DNA from: Bacillota bacterium
GTDB lineage: Bacteria > Bacillota > Clostridia > Christensenellales > Aristaeellaceae
Direction of reading: 5' to 3'
DNA: 53,522 nt
Assembly: GCA_023459275.1 (NCBI GenBank)
Contig: JAEWVC010000058.1
Span: 1-53,522 of the forward strand
The notes under the pieces were generated by a model. That model was not told the origin of the DNA. It worked only from the letters and a program-made list of their open reading frames with translations, and did not search any database. Numbering within the stretch: position 1 is the first letter of the stretch; the number at the start of each line of letters is the position of its first letter. Made by a program: the position numbers and the translations under genes. Below, piece by piece: positions 8,099 to 15,863 of the stretch.

Positions 8099-8130
8099 CA
8101 TATTGGGAAAATTATAGCATTCTTCTGTGC

Positions 8131-8160
8131 TTGACAAAACCCGTCTCTTTCCCCCATACT
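8131..8160 (+). promoter_or_regulatory. Promoter of the S-component/kinase operon
   Basis: TTGACA (8131-8136), 18-base spacer and CATACT (8155-8160). Transcription should begin near 8167 and produce a leader of about 120 nt before the ribosome site. Confidence 0.65.
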
Positions 8161-8275
8161 GTGGGGGATATGTCCGGCAGAAGCCGGGCGGGGCCACAGG
8201 TTTATTGCTGCGGTATGTGCCATGAAGGGACAGGCTTCCAGAAGGGGGCAGGCTTTCATCGCATTTTTATTTTGG
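8161..8275 (+). promoter_or_regulatory. Structured leader, possible NiCo (czcD)-type riboswitch
   Basis: The leader has a CCGGC/GCCGG hairpin (8174-8187) and a helix ATGAA/TTCAT (8222-8238 region) enclosing an internal loop with GGGACAGGC on one side and GGGGCAGGC on the other, capped by CTTCC/GGGGG. Paired GGACAGG and GGGCAGG loop strands are what I remember of the NiCo riboswitch, which binds Ni2+, Co2+ and possibly Fe2+. The first half of the four-way junction is less clear to me. The element is real structure; the class assignment is tentative. A covariance-model search with the Rfam NiCo model would settle it. Confidence 0.4.
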
Positions 8276-8287
8276 GGAGGAATACCA

Positions 8288-8857
8288 ATGAGTCGGGTGG
8301 AATTAAGGCAGATGGTTTTGGCGGCCGTGCTCACGGCGCTGGCGGTGGTATTGACAAGGGTGTTTCATTCGCTTGGCGGCTGGCAGGCCGGCTCCATCTT
8401 TTTGCCGATGCACATTCCGGTTTTACTCTGTGGCTTTCTGTGCGGCTGGAAGTATGGCATGCTGTCGGGCTTTTTGGCGCCGATGCTGGCCATGCTGGTG
8501 TCGGGCATGCCCAATGGGAACACCTTGATCGCCATGGAGCTTGAACTGGCGGCTTACGGCGCGGCCTCGGGCGCGCTGGCCGCCGTCCGCTGGCCCTTTG
8601 CCGGCGGGAAGAAGGATGACGGCGCTTTGGCGGTGGTGCAGGTAGTTGTCACGCTGGTCCTTGCGATGCTCATCGGGCGGGCCGTATACGGCTGTTCGAA
8701 TGCGATTATCCTGTCCAGGACGGACAGCCCCTTTACCTGGACCGCTTTCCTTTCCGGTGCGTTCATCAACGCGGTGCCGGGCATCATCATCCAGCTTGTG
8801 CTGATTCCCATTCTGGTGATGCTGGCGAAGAAATGGAAGTATTTGAAAGGCGCATAA
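8288..8857 (+). CDS. ECF transporter S component (substrate unknown)
   Basis: 189 aa, almost entirely hydrophobic with about six membrane spans, the size of energy-coupling-factor S components. These bind a vitamin or related small molecule and work with the shared EcfT/EcfA1/EcfA2 module, which is not in this window. FLPMHIPVLLCGF and the Ala-rich first helix (LAAVLTALAVVL), able to contact EcfT, support the family. The ATG at 8288 has GGGGAGG at good spacing and was chosen over an upstream ATG inside the leader. The kinase gene starts two bases after the stop, so the pair may import and phosphorylate one substrate. The structured leader upstream suggests metal or cofactor control. The substrate cannot be read from sequence. 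Confidence 0.85.
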   Translation: MSRVELRQMVLAAVLTALAVVLTRVFHSLGGWQAGSIFLPMHIPVLLCGFLCGWKYGMLSGFLAPMLAMLVSGMPNGNTLIAMELELAAYGAASGALAAVRWPFAGGKKDDGALAVVQVVVTLVLAMLIGRAVYGCSNAIILSRTDSPFTWTAFLSGAFINAVPGIIIQLVLIPILVMLAKKWKYLKGA

Positions 8858-8859
8858 CC

Positions 8860-9918
8860 ATGCGGGATATTTTGGAGCTGCACGCCCACAGGTACCCGGC
8901 CATGAAGGCGGAGGATGGCGTGAAGCTATGCTACCAAAGCGAATTCGGCGGCGGTCATTTGGCACCTTCCCGGGCGGCTTGTGAAAAAGGCATCCGGGAG
9001 GAGCGCATGTCCGCCGGAAAACTGCATCCTGAAAACCCGCTGCTGGAGAAAATCGGCGGCGGGCTGTTTCGGTTGCATGTAAACGCTTGGGAAGCAGACG
9101 GCTTGCGGGATGGGACCATCGCGGGCCTGTTTTTGGCCGTTTCCGAAAAAAAACGCGGGACCCGCAAGGGTTTTGAGGAAAAGGTATCTGTTTTGAGGGA
9201 ACTCTGCGCTGCGGGAAGGATGCCCTTTTCCCTTCAGGAGTTGGATTTTTTCTGGATGGGATACAAAAAGGCCGGTTACCCCCTGTGCCGCCACAGCGAA
9301 GCGTTCCGGCAGGCATATCATCCGGCCTACCGCCTGGCGGGGGAGGAGGCCGAAAAATGGCTGCCACTTTTCCTGGCGCTGGATGCACGGATGAATGCGA
9401 AAACGCCTTGTCTTCTTGCCATCGACGGCCCCAGCGCCTCCGGGAAAAGCTCCCTGGCCGCCTTTTTGCAAAAGGTTTACGGCGGCTGCAATGTGTTTCA
9501 TATGGATGATTTTTTCCTGCCGCCGGAAAGAAAAACGGCGGAGCGGCTTGCGACACCCGGAGGCAACGTGGATTGGGAACGCTTTTCTATGGAGGTGCTC
9601 ACGCCGCTTGAACGCGGGGAACCCTTTGCCTACAGGCCGTACGACTGCGGAACGGGCGCTCTCAAGCCGCCTGTTCAGACAGCACCGTGTTCCCTGAACA
9701 TTGTGGAGGGCGTTTACAGCCTGCATCCCGCGTTACGGGGCGCCTATGACATGAAGCTATTTTTGTCTGTGGATAGGAAAGAGCAATCGGAGCGGATCCT
9801 TCAAAGAAACGGCGAATGGATGCACAAGCGTTTTGTTACGGAATGGATCCCGCTGGAGGACCTGTATTTCCGGGAAATGCGTGTGATGGAAAACGCAGAC
9901 TTGGTACTTCCCACATAG
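8860..9918 (+). CDS. Uridine-kinase-like P-loop kinase with unknown N-terminal domain
   Basis: 352 aa in two parts. Residues 1-180 form an unassigned domain (KLCYQSEFGGGHLAPS near the start, conserved-looking His and aromatic residues). Residues 185-352 are a P-loop kinase of the uridine kinase / type I pantothenate kinase group: Walker A GPSASGKS (190-197), then MDDFFLPPE with the base-type Asp pair and IVEGVYSLHP. The ATG at 8860 is preceded by GAAAGG inside the upstream gene; an ATG at 8833 is possible but would overlap and has a poorer site. It is co-transcribed with the S component and ended by the hairpin at 9928-9964. It probably phosphorylates a nucleoside or vitamin; the substrate is unknown. 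Confidence 0.82.
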   Translation: MRDILELHAHRYPAMKAEDGVKLCYQSEFGGGHLAPSRAACEKGIREERMSAGKLHPENPLLEKIGGGLFRLHVNAWEADGLRDGTIAGLFLAVSEKKRGTRKGFEEKVSVLRELCAAGRMPFSLQELDFFWMGYKKAGYPLCRHSEAFRQAYHPAYRLAGEEAEKWLPLFLALDARMNAKTPCLLAIDGPSASGKSSLAAFLQKVYGGCNVFHMDDFFLPPERKTAERLATPGGNVDWERFSMEVLTPLERGEPFAYRPYDCGTGALKPPVQTAPCSLNIVEGVYSLHPALRGAYDMKLFLSVDRKEQSERILQRNGEWMHKRFVTEWIPLEDLYFREMRVMENADLVLPT

Positions 9919-9927
9919 CCAAGGAAC

Positions 9928-9964
9928 AACCGCCCGGCTCTCAGATGAGGCCGGGCGGTTGTTT
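9928..9964 (+). terminator. Rho-independent terminator of the S-component/kinase operon
   Basis: CCGCCCGGC (9930-9938) pairs with GCCGGGCGG (9950-9958) across an 11-base loop, followed by TTGTTT. It starts 11 bases after the kinase stop. It also lies just past the end of the convergent small gene. Confidence 0.8.
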
Positions 9965-9967
9965 AGC

Positions 9968-10288
9968 CTATTGCTCTGTTTTGACATCGCGCCATTCCAG
10001 CGCCTGCTTTCTGGCCGCATCCATGCGCTTGTGCACCGCGTCGTATTCGGCATGATGCGTGGGGACGGGAGGGGAGTTGAAGATGGGCATCTGCGCGGGA
10101 TAAGGGGAACCCGCCCGCCATGCGGTGCCGGGGTCCGGCTTTTCGCCGGGGGCGGGAGGATCCCGGGCGGGAACCACGGCCATGTACGGCAATAATTGGC
10201 TGTGCAATGCAAGCCACCTTGTACTTTGATCTCCAAGGGTCATCGCGGCAAACGGGGTAACCTGGCTGGCGGGCTTTTGAGCAGCCAC
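9968..10288 (-). CDS. Small proline-rich protein of unknown function
   Basis: 106 aa beginning at a GTG. AAGGAGG followed by eight bases to this GTG is a textbook ribosome site, and the site itself overlaps an upstream in-frame ATG that would otherwise be taken as the start. The middle (residues about 40-75) is rich in Pro, Ala and Gly and probably disordered. The C-terminus is charged and helical (EYDAVHKRMDAARKQALEW). No signal peptide, membrane span or known motif was seen. It is convergent to the kinase operon and divergent from the MATE gene. Small Pro-rich proteins of this kind occur among spore-coat proteins, but nothing here proves that. Confidence 0.65.
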   Translation of the reverse strand: MAAQKPASQVTPFAAMTLGDQSTRWLALHSQLLPYMAVVPARDPPAPGEKPDPGTAWRAGSPYPAQMPIFNSPPVPTHHAEYDAVHKRMDAARKQALEWRDVKTEQ

Positions 10289-10393
10289 GTAAATAACCTC
10301 CTTCATGGGTTCAGTACAGTTCTTCCTATGCCGGAGGAGGGAGAAAAGTGAAAAGGTGACAGATTCCTTTTCCGGGGGTTGCCAGGCGCGCGC

Positions 10394-10406
10394 ATCGTGC
10401 TATAAT
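10394..10406 (+). promoter_or_regulatory. Extended -10 promoter of the MATE gene
   Basis: TATAAT (10401-10406) with TG one base upstream (TGCTATAAT), an extended -10. No clear -35 is visible. The first ATG of the long reading frame (10405) lies inside this -10 box and cannot be the translation start. Confidence 0.6.
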
Positions 10407-10443
10407 GGATGTGTTTTATGTTTTCAGGATTGGGGAAGAATCA

Positions 10444-11886
10444 TTGTCCGCTTTTATTGACAGGTTTTATGGTACCGATCACATGGTCAGGCAGGGGCTT
10501 CGGATGGGCGAACTGCCAAAAACAGGCCAGGCTTACCGGGATGTGATCCGCATCGCGGTGCCTGCTGTGGCGGAAATGGTATTGATGGCCTTTATCGGCG
10601 CCGTGGATACCGCCATGGTGGGCGTCCTGGGGCCCGAGGCCATTGCGTCGGTAGGGCTGCCCGGCCAGCCCAGGATGATCATGCTGGCGATCTTTTTCGC
10701 GCTGAACATCGGCGTTACGGCAGTGGTGGCCCGCCGCAAGGGCGAGGGAAGGCAGGAGGACGCCAACCGTACGCTGCGCAACGCCCTGCTGGTGATCGGG
10801 ATGCTTTCCCTGGCCGTTATGGCGCTGAGCCTTTGGCAAACAAAGAATCTTATACGCCTTGCTTCCGGAGATGTGGATCCCGCGGATCTTGCCAATGTGC
10901 AGGTGTTCAGCAACGCCTGCGTCTATTTCAAATGGATGGCCTACGCCCTGCCTATCAACGCGGCCACGCTGTGCATCTGTGCCGCCCAGCGCGGCATCGG
11001 CAAGACAAAAACCACCATGGTGGTGAATATCACCAGCAACCTTGTGAACGTGGTGTTTAATTATCTGCTCATCGGCGGCAACCTGGGATTCCCTCGGCTT
11101 GGGGTCGAGGGTGCGGCTATCGCGACGTTCATCGGCTTCTGCGTGGGCCTGACCCTGGCGGTGCTGTCCATAACCCTGCCAAAATTCAGCGGCTTTCTGC
11201 GCTTGAGCCTGCGGGATGACTGGCGGCTCAACAAAACCACGCTTCAGGAGATCAGCCGTGTGGGCAGCAATGCCATGCTGGAGCAAATTTGCCTGCGCAT
11301 CGGCTTTCTGCTGTATTACCGGCTGATTTTTGAAGCGCTGCACGACCCCGTGGCCATCGCAAGCCATCAAATCGGCATGCAGTTTCTGAATATCAGCTTC
11401 ACCTTCGGGGACGGCATCGGCGCAGCGGGCACCTCCCTGGTGGGCCAGATGCTGGGCAGGCAGCGGGCGGATCTGAGCATGGTCTACGGAAAGGTAAGCC
11501 AGCGTATGGCTTTGACCGTTTCGGCGGCCCTGATCCTGATTTTCATTCCGTTTCGCCACATATTGGTGCTGCCCTTCGCCACGGATCCCGGCGTGCTGCT
11601 GCTATCCTCCCAAGTCATGATCATGGTGGGTATCTTCCAGCCCTTCCAGACCAGTTCTGTGGTCATCAGCGGCTGCCTGCGGGGCGCCGGGGACACCCGG
11701 TATGTGGCGGTGGTGATGATGGTCTGTGTAACGGTTATCCGGCCCATCTTGACCTGGGTGGCGCTGTATCCCCTGCACCTGGGCCTGATCGGTGCGTGGT
11801 CCGCCAGCCTGGTGGATATGATCATCCGGCTCGTGGCCGTGTATGGCCGCTTTACCAGGGGAAAGTGGATCTACATCAAGGTCTAG
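10444..11886 (+). CDS. MATE family multidrug/toxin exporter
   Basis: 480 aa integral membrane protein with about twelve spans in two halves, as in Na+- or H+-coupled MATE exporters that expel cationic drugs and metabolites. AVDTAMVGVLGPEAIASVGL in the first half and the pseudo-repeat GAAGTSLVGQMLG in the second are typical. The start chosen is a TTG at 10444 with GGGGAAG upstream, because the earlier ATG overlaps the -10 promoter box; ATGs at 10483 and 10507 are alternatives. A terminator follows at 11908-11946. The substrate is unknown. Confidence 0.9.
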   Translation: MSAFIDRFYGTDHMVRQGLRMGELPKTGQAYRDVIRIAVPAVAEMVLMAFIGAVDTAMVGVLGPEAIASVGLPGQPRMIMLAIFFALNIGVTAVVARRKGEGRQEDANRTLRNALLVIGMLSLAVMALSLWQTKNLIRLASGDVDPADLANVQVFSNACVYFKWMAYALPINAATLCICAAQRGIGKTKTTMVVNITSNLVNVVFNYLLIGGNLGFPRLGVEGAAIATFIGFCVGLTLAVLSITLPKFSGFLRLSLRDDWRLNKTTLQEISRVGSNAMLEQICLRIGFLLYYRLIFEALHDPVAIASHQIGMQFLNISFTFGDGIGAAGTSLVGQMLGRQRADLSMVYGKVSQRMALTVSAALILIFIPFRHILVLPFATDPGVLLLSSQVMIMVGIFQPFQTSSVVISGCLRGAGDTRYVAVVMMVCVTVIRPILTWVALYPLHLGLIGAWSASLVDMIIRLVAVYGRFTRGKWIYIKV

Positions 11887-11907
11887 GCCTTCTCCGGAAT
11901 AATACGC

Positions 11908-11946
11908 ATCCCCTCCGGCTATACTCAAACCGGAGGGGATTTTTAT
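11908..11946 (+). terminator. Terminator of the MATE gene
   Basis: ATCCCCTCCGG (11908-11918) pairs with CCGGAGGGGAT (11930-11940), followed by TTTTTAT. A strong intrinsic terminator 22 bases after the stop. Confidence 0.9.
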
Positions 11947-12083
11947 GCTGAGAAAATATGTGCGGAAAATTCGGGAGCGCCGCGCTCTGGATCTTTGCCT
12001 GCAGGCATTCGGCAGGGCGAAAAAGAGCAGGCCTGCCCTTCTTTCCGGCGGCAGGTGGAAATAGCCCGGGGCTTGATCTTGGC

Positions 12084-12560
12084 TTACGCCTGCGGGCCGC
12101 CGGAAGGAAAGCCGGAATTCTCCTCCGTGCCGGTTTCTTCGCGGTCCTCCTGCGGGTCCTCACCCTGCGTTTCGGCGTTTTCAGCGGATGGGGCGGCCTC
12201 CGCCTCCGCCGGCGCTTCTCCCGGGATGCCCGTTTTACGGGCGGCGGCTTCGGCTGCCTCGCTGGCCAGCTTCGCCTCCTTGGCCGCGGCGATCCGCTGG
12301 GCACGGATGGCGGTAAGCTGTTCATCCAGCGCACTCAACTGCTGCAGCTGCTGCTGAAGCGCAGGGGGAAACGTCGCGCCCCGCTGCCACATCTCATAAG
12401 CGATGCTTCCAAAGTCTGCCAGAATCTCCCGGCGGCGCGTTTCCAGATTCATCTCGCTCACCTTGTATTTGGCATTCTCCGCGATGTTGGACGCGGCATT
12501 TCCAATGGCTTCCACACCCTTGAGCCATGTCTTTTTGAGGCCCTTCATGATGTCGCTCAT
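12084..12560 (-). CDS. Coiled-coil-prone protein with acidic disordered tail, unknown function
   Basis: 158 aa from the ATG with AAGGAG eight bases upstream. Residues 1-95 look helical: MSDIMKGLKKTW, then repeated AENAKYKVSEM and LQQQLQQLSALDEQLTAI, suggesting a coiled coil. Residues 96-158 are Ala/Glu/Pro/Gly-rich and probably disordered. There is no signal or membrane span. Short proteins of this type with a helical start sometimes occur next to envelope genes, but I do not recognise a family. It follows the secreted amidase-like gene by 20 bases on the same strand and is likely in its operon. Confidence 0.75.
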   Translation of the reverse strand: MSDIMKGLKKTWLKGVEAIGNAASNIAENAKYKVSEMNLETRRREILADFGSIAYEMWQRGATFPPALQQQLQQLSALDEQLTAIRAQRIAAAKEAKLASEAAEAAARKTGIPGEAPAEAEAAPSAENAETQGEDPQEDREETGTEENSGFPSGGPQA

Positions 12561-12580
12561 GCTCCACGCTCCTTTTTCGG

Positions 12581-13585
12581 TCATTTCCTAATAAGGTCAT
12601 CCCGCAGCCTGTACAGGGTGGCACCTCTTTTTTTTGTGTTGATGCAATTAATGAACCATTCGGCGGTGGCATCCGCATCGTATTGCAGGTACCCCCAGCG
12701 CGCGCCGTCCACCCGGGTGCCGCGCATGTTGCTGTCCGTCCAGTGCAGCATATGGCTGACAGGATCGTAGTCCGCGATGAACAGCAGGGAATGGGGGCCG
12801 TTTCCGCCGCCGTAGTTGCCCACCATCTGGAAAAAATCGCCCCGCCGCACCTGAATCATCATATTCCAAGCGACGGCATAGTTTTCTTCTTTTGTCAAGT
12901 CATTATTATACTTGAACTGGGCCACGATTTCAAACGGGCTTCCGTCCTCCGCCGTTTCCGGGCGCCACTCGATGCCGTAATCGTAGGGCGCGCAGGCTGC
13001 TTTGCTGTTGTTTTTGGGCATGTGCAGCGAAAGCTCCGGGTATGCCTGCATGGCGTATTCCTTTGCGAAGGTGTCAAACAGGCGCATCACAAAATTTTTG
13101 CAGACGCCAATGTCGTAATCCGTTTCGGCCGGAGCGAATTTGTACCGGCTGTCCTTGGAGTTTTGGTAGGCCAGGCTGATCATCCTGCCGATCAGCTCTT
13201 CCCTGGGAGAGGGAACAATGCGGGAAGCCTCCGCCATCCTTTGCGCCTGGCCTTCCCGCTGCGCACCGTAGGCCCTGGCGGTAACGGTCAGTCCGCTGGA
13301 GAGGCCGGTCAGCTGGAAGGTATGTTCAAAGGCGTCCCCCTGCTGTGTTTCCGTCATCTGGCCGCCTTCCCAGGCAAGGATGACCTCGATTTTCTCGGCA
13401 TTTTCGCCTCTGGCCGTTACCGTAAGCGCTCCCCCGGCGTAGCTTTCCCCCGGGAGGGGCGCCGTCAGGAACACGGCGGGTGCCAAAACGTCCGCGAAGT
13501 AGACTTCTTCGTCCGCAAGGGCGCCCCCTGAGGGGATAAAGCAGGCAAGGCACATCAGGACAAGCAGGCTCCGCTTGAAAAACAT
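12581..13585 (-). CDS. Secreted protein with Ig-like and NlpC/P60-like domains
   Basis: 334 aa. The signal peptide is MFFKRSLLVLMCLACFIPSG with probable cleavage after GALA, then a beta-sandwich-like region (about 35-120) resembling bacterial Ig modules. The C-terminal half has the order expected for a papain-like cysteine peptidase/amidase: Cys162 in GVCKNFVMRLFD, RRGDFFQMVGN, and His265 in GPHSLLFIADYD. A cell-wall or amide hydrolase is the best guess. The start is uncertain: no strong ribosome site precedes the ATG at 13585, and a GTG at 13630 inside the upstream gene is possible, but the signal peptide fits the later start. It lies just after the lipid kinase gene and is probably co-transcribed. 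Confidence 0.7.
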   Translation of the reverse strand: MFFKRSLLVLMCLACFIPSGGALADEEVYFADVLAPAVFLTAPLPGESYAGGALTVTARGENAEKIEVILAWEGGQMTETQQGDAFEHTFQLTGLSSGLTVTARAYGAQREGQAQRMAEASRIVPSPREELIGRMISLAYQNSKDSRYKFAPAETDYDIGVCKNFVMRLFDTFAKEYAMQAYPELSLHMPKNNSKAACAPYDYGIEWRPETAEDGSPFEIVAQFKYNNDLTKEENYAVAWNMMIQVRRGDFFQMVGNYGGGNGPHSLLFIADYDPVSHMLHWTDSNMRGTRVDGARWGYLQYDADATAEWFINCINTKKRGATLYRLRDDLIRK

Positions 13586-13614
13586 CTGGAAATGGACCCG
13601 CCTTTCCGACGGCG

Positions 13615-14481
13615 TCAGCAATGGACCCACAGCGCGTCCTTCACTACGGAGAACCGGACCTGCCCGATGGGCAGGATCTCGCCGTCAACATTCAGATGCA
13701 TTCCGGGCGCGTCGATAGCCACCTGAGTGCACCGGTAATGGGAGGTAATGGCAAAGGAATGCACGCGCCCCATCAGCAGCCCGGGAAGATAAAAAAACAT
13801 CTTCCAGTTGGGGATTGCCCGGAGGACCACCACATCCAAAAGCCCGTCATCCACCTTGGAGGTGGGAGAAATGGGAATTCCCCCGCCTATATAACGGCCG
13901 TTGGCCACGCTGCATTGCAAAAAACTGCCGTCCAGCAGGGTCTGACCATCAATATTGATATGCATCAGCACGGGTTTGAAGTGAAAGATGGTGCGGATGA
14001 CGCCATACAGGTAAGGCAGCAGGCCTCGCACCAGCTTTTTCGCCTTCATGGCATATTCCAGCACGCACACGTCAAAGCCTGTTCCGCACACATTCAAAAA
14101 AAGCTGGTCGTTCATTCGGCCCATATCCGTCAGCCTTGGCGCGTGATCAAGGATATGGTTTAGCGCGGCCATGGGATCCTTGGGCAGGCCGATGGATTTG
14201 ATAAAGTCGTTCCCCGTCCCGGCGGGGATGATCCCCAAAGCGGTTCTGGATTGTACAAGGCCGCTGGCCACCTCGTAAGCCGTGCCGTCACCACCCACTG
14301 CCAGCACCGTATCCGTATTGCGCGTAACCGCTTCCCTGGCAAGTTGCGTGGCGTGGCCTGCGAATTCCGTAAAAAAAGCACGGCATTCCACAGACCGTTT
14401 GTGAAGCGCCTCCACAATCTTTTCTCCGATGCGCCTGGCGCGCCCATTGCCCGCCACCGGGTTGATAATCACATCGATCAT
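13615..14481 (-). CDS. Diacylglycerol kinase family lipid kinase
   Basis: 288 aa of the DagK/YegS/BmrU family, which phosphorylates lipid alcohols such as diacylglycerol using ATP. The nucleotide loop NPVAGNG is near the N-terminus, the signature VGGDGTAYEV and PAGTGNDF follow, and the C-terminal part (VDDGLLDVVVL, NVDGE) is typical. The ATG at 14481 matches the family start; a TTG 39 bases upstream is less likely. In Gram-positive bacteria DgkB recycles diacylglycerol from lipoteichoic acid synthesis. Substrate not proven. Confidence 0.93.
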   Translation of the reverse strand: MIDVIINPVAGNGRARRIGEKIVEALHKRSVECRAFFTEFAGHATQLAREAVTRNTDTVLAVGGDGTAYEVASGLVQSRTALGIIPAGTGNDFIKSIGLPKDPMAALNHILDHAPRLTDMGRMNDQLFLNVCGTGFDVCVLEYAMKAKKLVRGLLPYLYGVIRTIFHFKPVLMHINIDGQTLLDGSFLQCSVANGRYIGGGIPISPTSKVDDGLLDVVVLRAIPNWKMFFYLPGLLMGRVHSFAITSHYRCTQVAIDAPGMHLNVDGEILPIGQVRFSVVKDALWVHC

Positions 14482-14604
14482 AGCAGCGATGCCTTTCAAA
14501 AAGGCCCTAAAGCCTTTCAAAATATATTATAATGTACTTCATTTCCAGGAAAAAGTAAAGCAGCCCCGGGGAATTTCACAAGGCGGTCACAAAGCGGCGT
14601 CCAC

Positions 14605-14633
14605 TTGCCCCAAGCGATGAAATATGTTACAAT
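14605..14633 (+). promoter_or_regulatory. Promoter of the DUF1653 gene
   Basis: TTGCCC (14605-14610), 17-base spacer, TACAAT (14628-14633), about 65 bases before the start codon. Confidence 0.65.
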
Positions 14634-14700
14634 TTATTTTAGAGTAAGGACAAGGAAAAAACGGTTTTAGGCTGCGCTTTACGCACGCGGGAGGTGTATT

Positions 14701-14916
14701 ATGGAGCAGCTGCGGCCCGGCATCTACCGGCATTTCAAGGGGAACCGCTACCGGCTTTTGTATACGGCCCGCCACAGCGAGACCTTGGAACTGATGGCTG
14801 TGTACCAGGCGCTGTACGGAGACGGCGAAATATGGGTGCGCCCTGCCTCCCAATGGCTGGAGACCGTGGAGCGCGACGGCGTGCAATCCGTGCGGTTTGC
14901 AAGGGAGGAAGATTGA
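14701..14916 (+). CDS. DUF1653 family protein
   Basis: 71 aa, the full length of this small family. The start GIYRHFKGNRYRLLYTARHSE and the later GEIWVRPASQW are characteristic. The fold is a small beta barrel; the role is not established. GGGAGG lies eight bases upstream of the ATG. It is a single gene with its own promoter at 14605-14633. Confidence 0.88.
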   Translation: MEQLRPGIYRHFKGNRYRLLYTARHSETLELMAVYQALYGDGEIWVRPASQWLETVERDGVQSVRFAREED

Positions 14917-14997
14917 TCTTCTTTGGGGATGATCTTTGATGAAAGCACGGGTATATGTTTGGGTTACGGTTTTTCACCCAAAATGCGCCTTCTTTCC

Positions 14998-15026
14998 TTT
15001 ACTCCCTCATGCAGGTGTGGTATGAT
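14998..15026 (+). promoter_or_regulatory. Promoter of the HAD phosphatase gene
   Basis: TTTACT (14998-15003), 17-base spacer, TATGAT (15021-15026), 32 bases before the start codon. Confidence 0.65.
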
Positions 15027-15058
15027 AAACAAAACTTCAGGAGAGGTTGTTTTCTTTC

Positions 15059-15859
15059 ATGAATGACGAACAGACCAAGGCATTCCTGTCAAAGGTCAAG
15101 TGCTTCCTGCTGGACATGGACGGCACTTTTTATTTGGGCAATCAGCTTTTGCCGGGGTCGCTGGATTTCCTGGATGCCTGTGAACGTACGGGCCGGAGCA
15201 CACTTTTTCTGACCAATAATTCCTCCAAATCCGCAGAAATATATGAGCAGAAGCTCAAGCGCATGGGCGTGCGGGAGCGCTTTTTGCGGGTACTTACCTC
15301 CGGCCATGCCGCCGCATCCTACGCGCTGCGCATCTTTCCCGGAAAAAAAGCTTTCTTATTAGGAAATGATATTCTGAAAAAGGAGCTGCTGGAGCTGGGG
15401 CTTTTGATTGACAACGATCAGCCCGATTATGTGCTCATCGCCTACGACACCACCTTGGATTTCGAAAAAATGACCAAGGTGTGCGACCTGGTGCGGGCCG
15501 GGCTGCCGTATATCGCCACCCATCCGGATTTCAACTGCCCCACGGAAACGGGCTTCGCGCCGGATATCGGGGCCATCATCGCATTTATCGAGGCCAGCGC
15601 GGGCCGGCGGCCGGACATCATTCTGGGCAAGCCCTACCAGGGCATCGTGGAGGAAGCCCTCCGGATGACGGGATTCCGCACGGACGAGCTGGCCATGGTG
15701 GGAGACAGGCTGTACACCGACATCGCCACCGGCGTTAATTTCGGCATGACCAGCATCCTGGTGCTCTCCGGCGAAGCTACTTTGCAGGACCTGGAAAACT
15801 CGCCTGTCAAGCCGCATCTGATTTTCGACAAACTTTGTGATATGGTCCCTTACCTATAA
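15059..15859 (+). CDS. HAD-IIA (NagD-like) sugar/nucleotide phosphatase
   Basis: 266 aa haloacid-dehalogenase hydrolase of subclass IIA. Motif I is LLDMDGTFYLG with the nucleophile and acid Asp, motif II is FLTNNSSKS, the lysine is in ILGKPYQGIV and the acidic motif in MVGDRLYTDI. The large C2 cap lies between, as in NagD and p-nitrophenylphosphatases. These remove phosphate from sugar phosphates or nucleotides; the substrate is not readable. The ATG at 15059 is preceded by AGGAGAGG at slightly long spacing; a TTG at 15047 would be too close to it. Single gene with its own promoter and terminator. Confidence 0.92.
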   Translation: MNDEQTKAFLSKVKCFLLDMDGTFYLGNQLLPGSLDFLDACERTGRSTLFLTNNSSKSAEIYEQKLKRMGVRERFLRVLTSGHAAASYALRIFPGKKAFLLGNDILKKELLELGLLIDNDQPDYVLIAYDTTLDFEKMTKVCDLVRAGLPYIATHPDFNCPTETGFAPDIGAIIAFIEASAGRRPDIILGKPYQGIVEEALRMTGFRTDELAMVGDRLYTDIATGVNFGMTSILVLSGEATLQDLENSPVKPHLIFDKLCDMVPYL

Positions 15860-15863
15860 CAGC

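Noticed and set aside
8161..8287. Cobalamin riboswitch before the S component
   Set aside because: GGGGCCAC is suggestive of the GCCACTG segment, but the B12 box and the rest of the core are missing; the NiCo-like loop strands fit better.
8222..8287. Upstream ATG start of the S component (adds 22 residues)
   Set aside because: It falls inside the structured leader and has no ribosome site, whereas GGGGAGG precedes the ATG at 8288.
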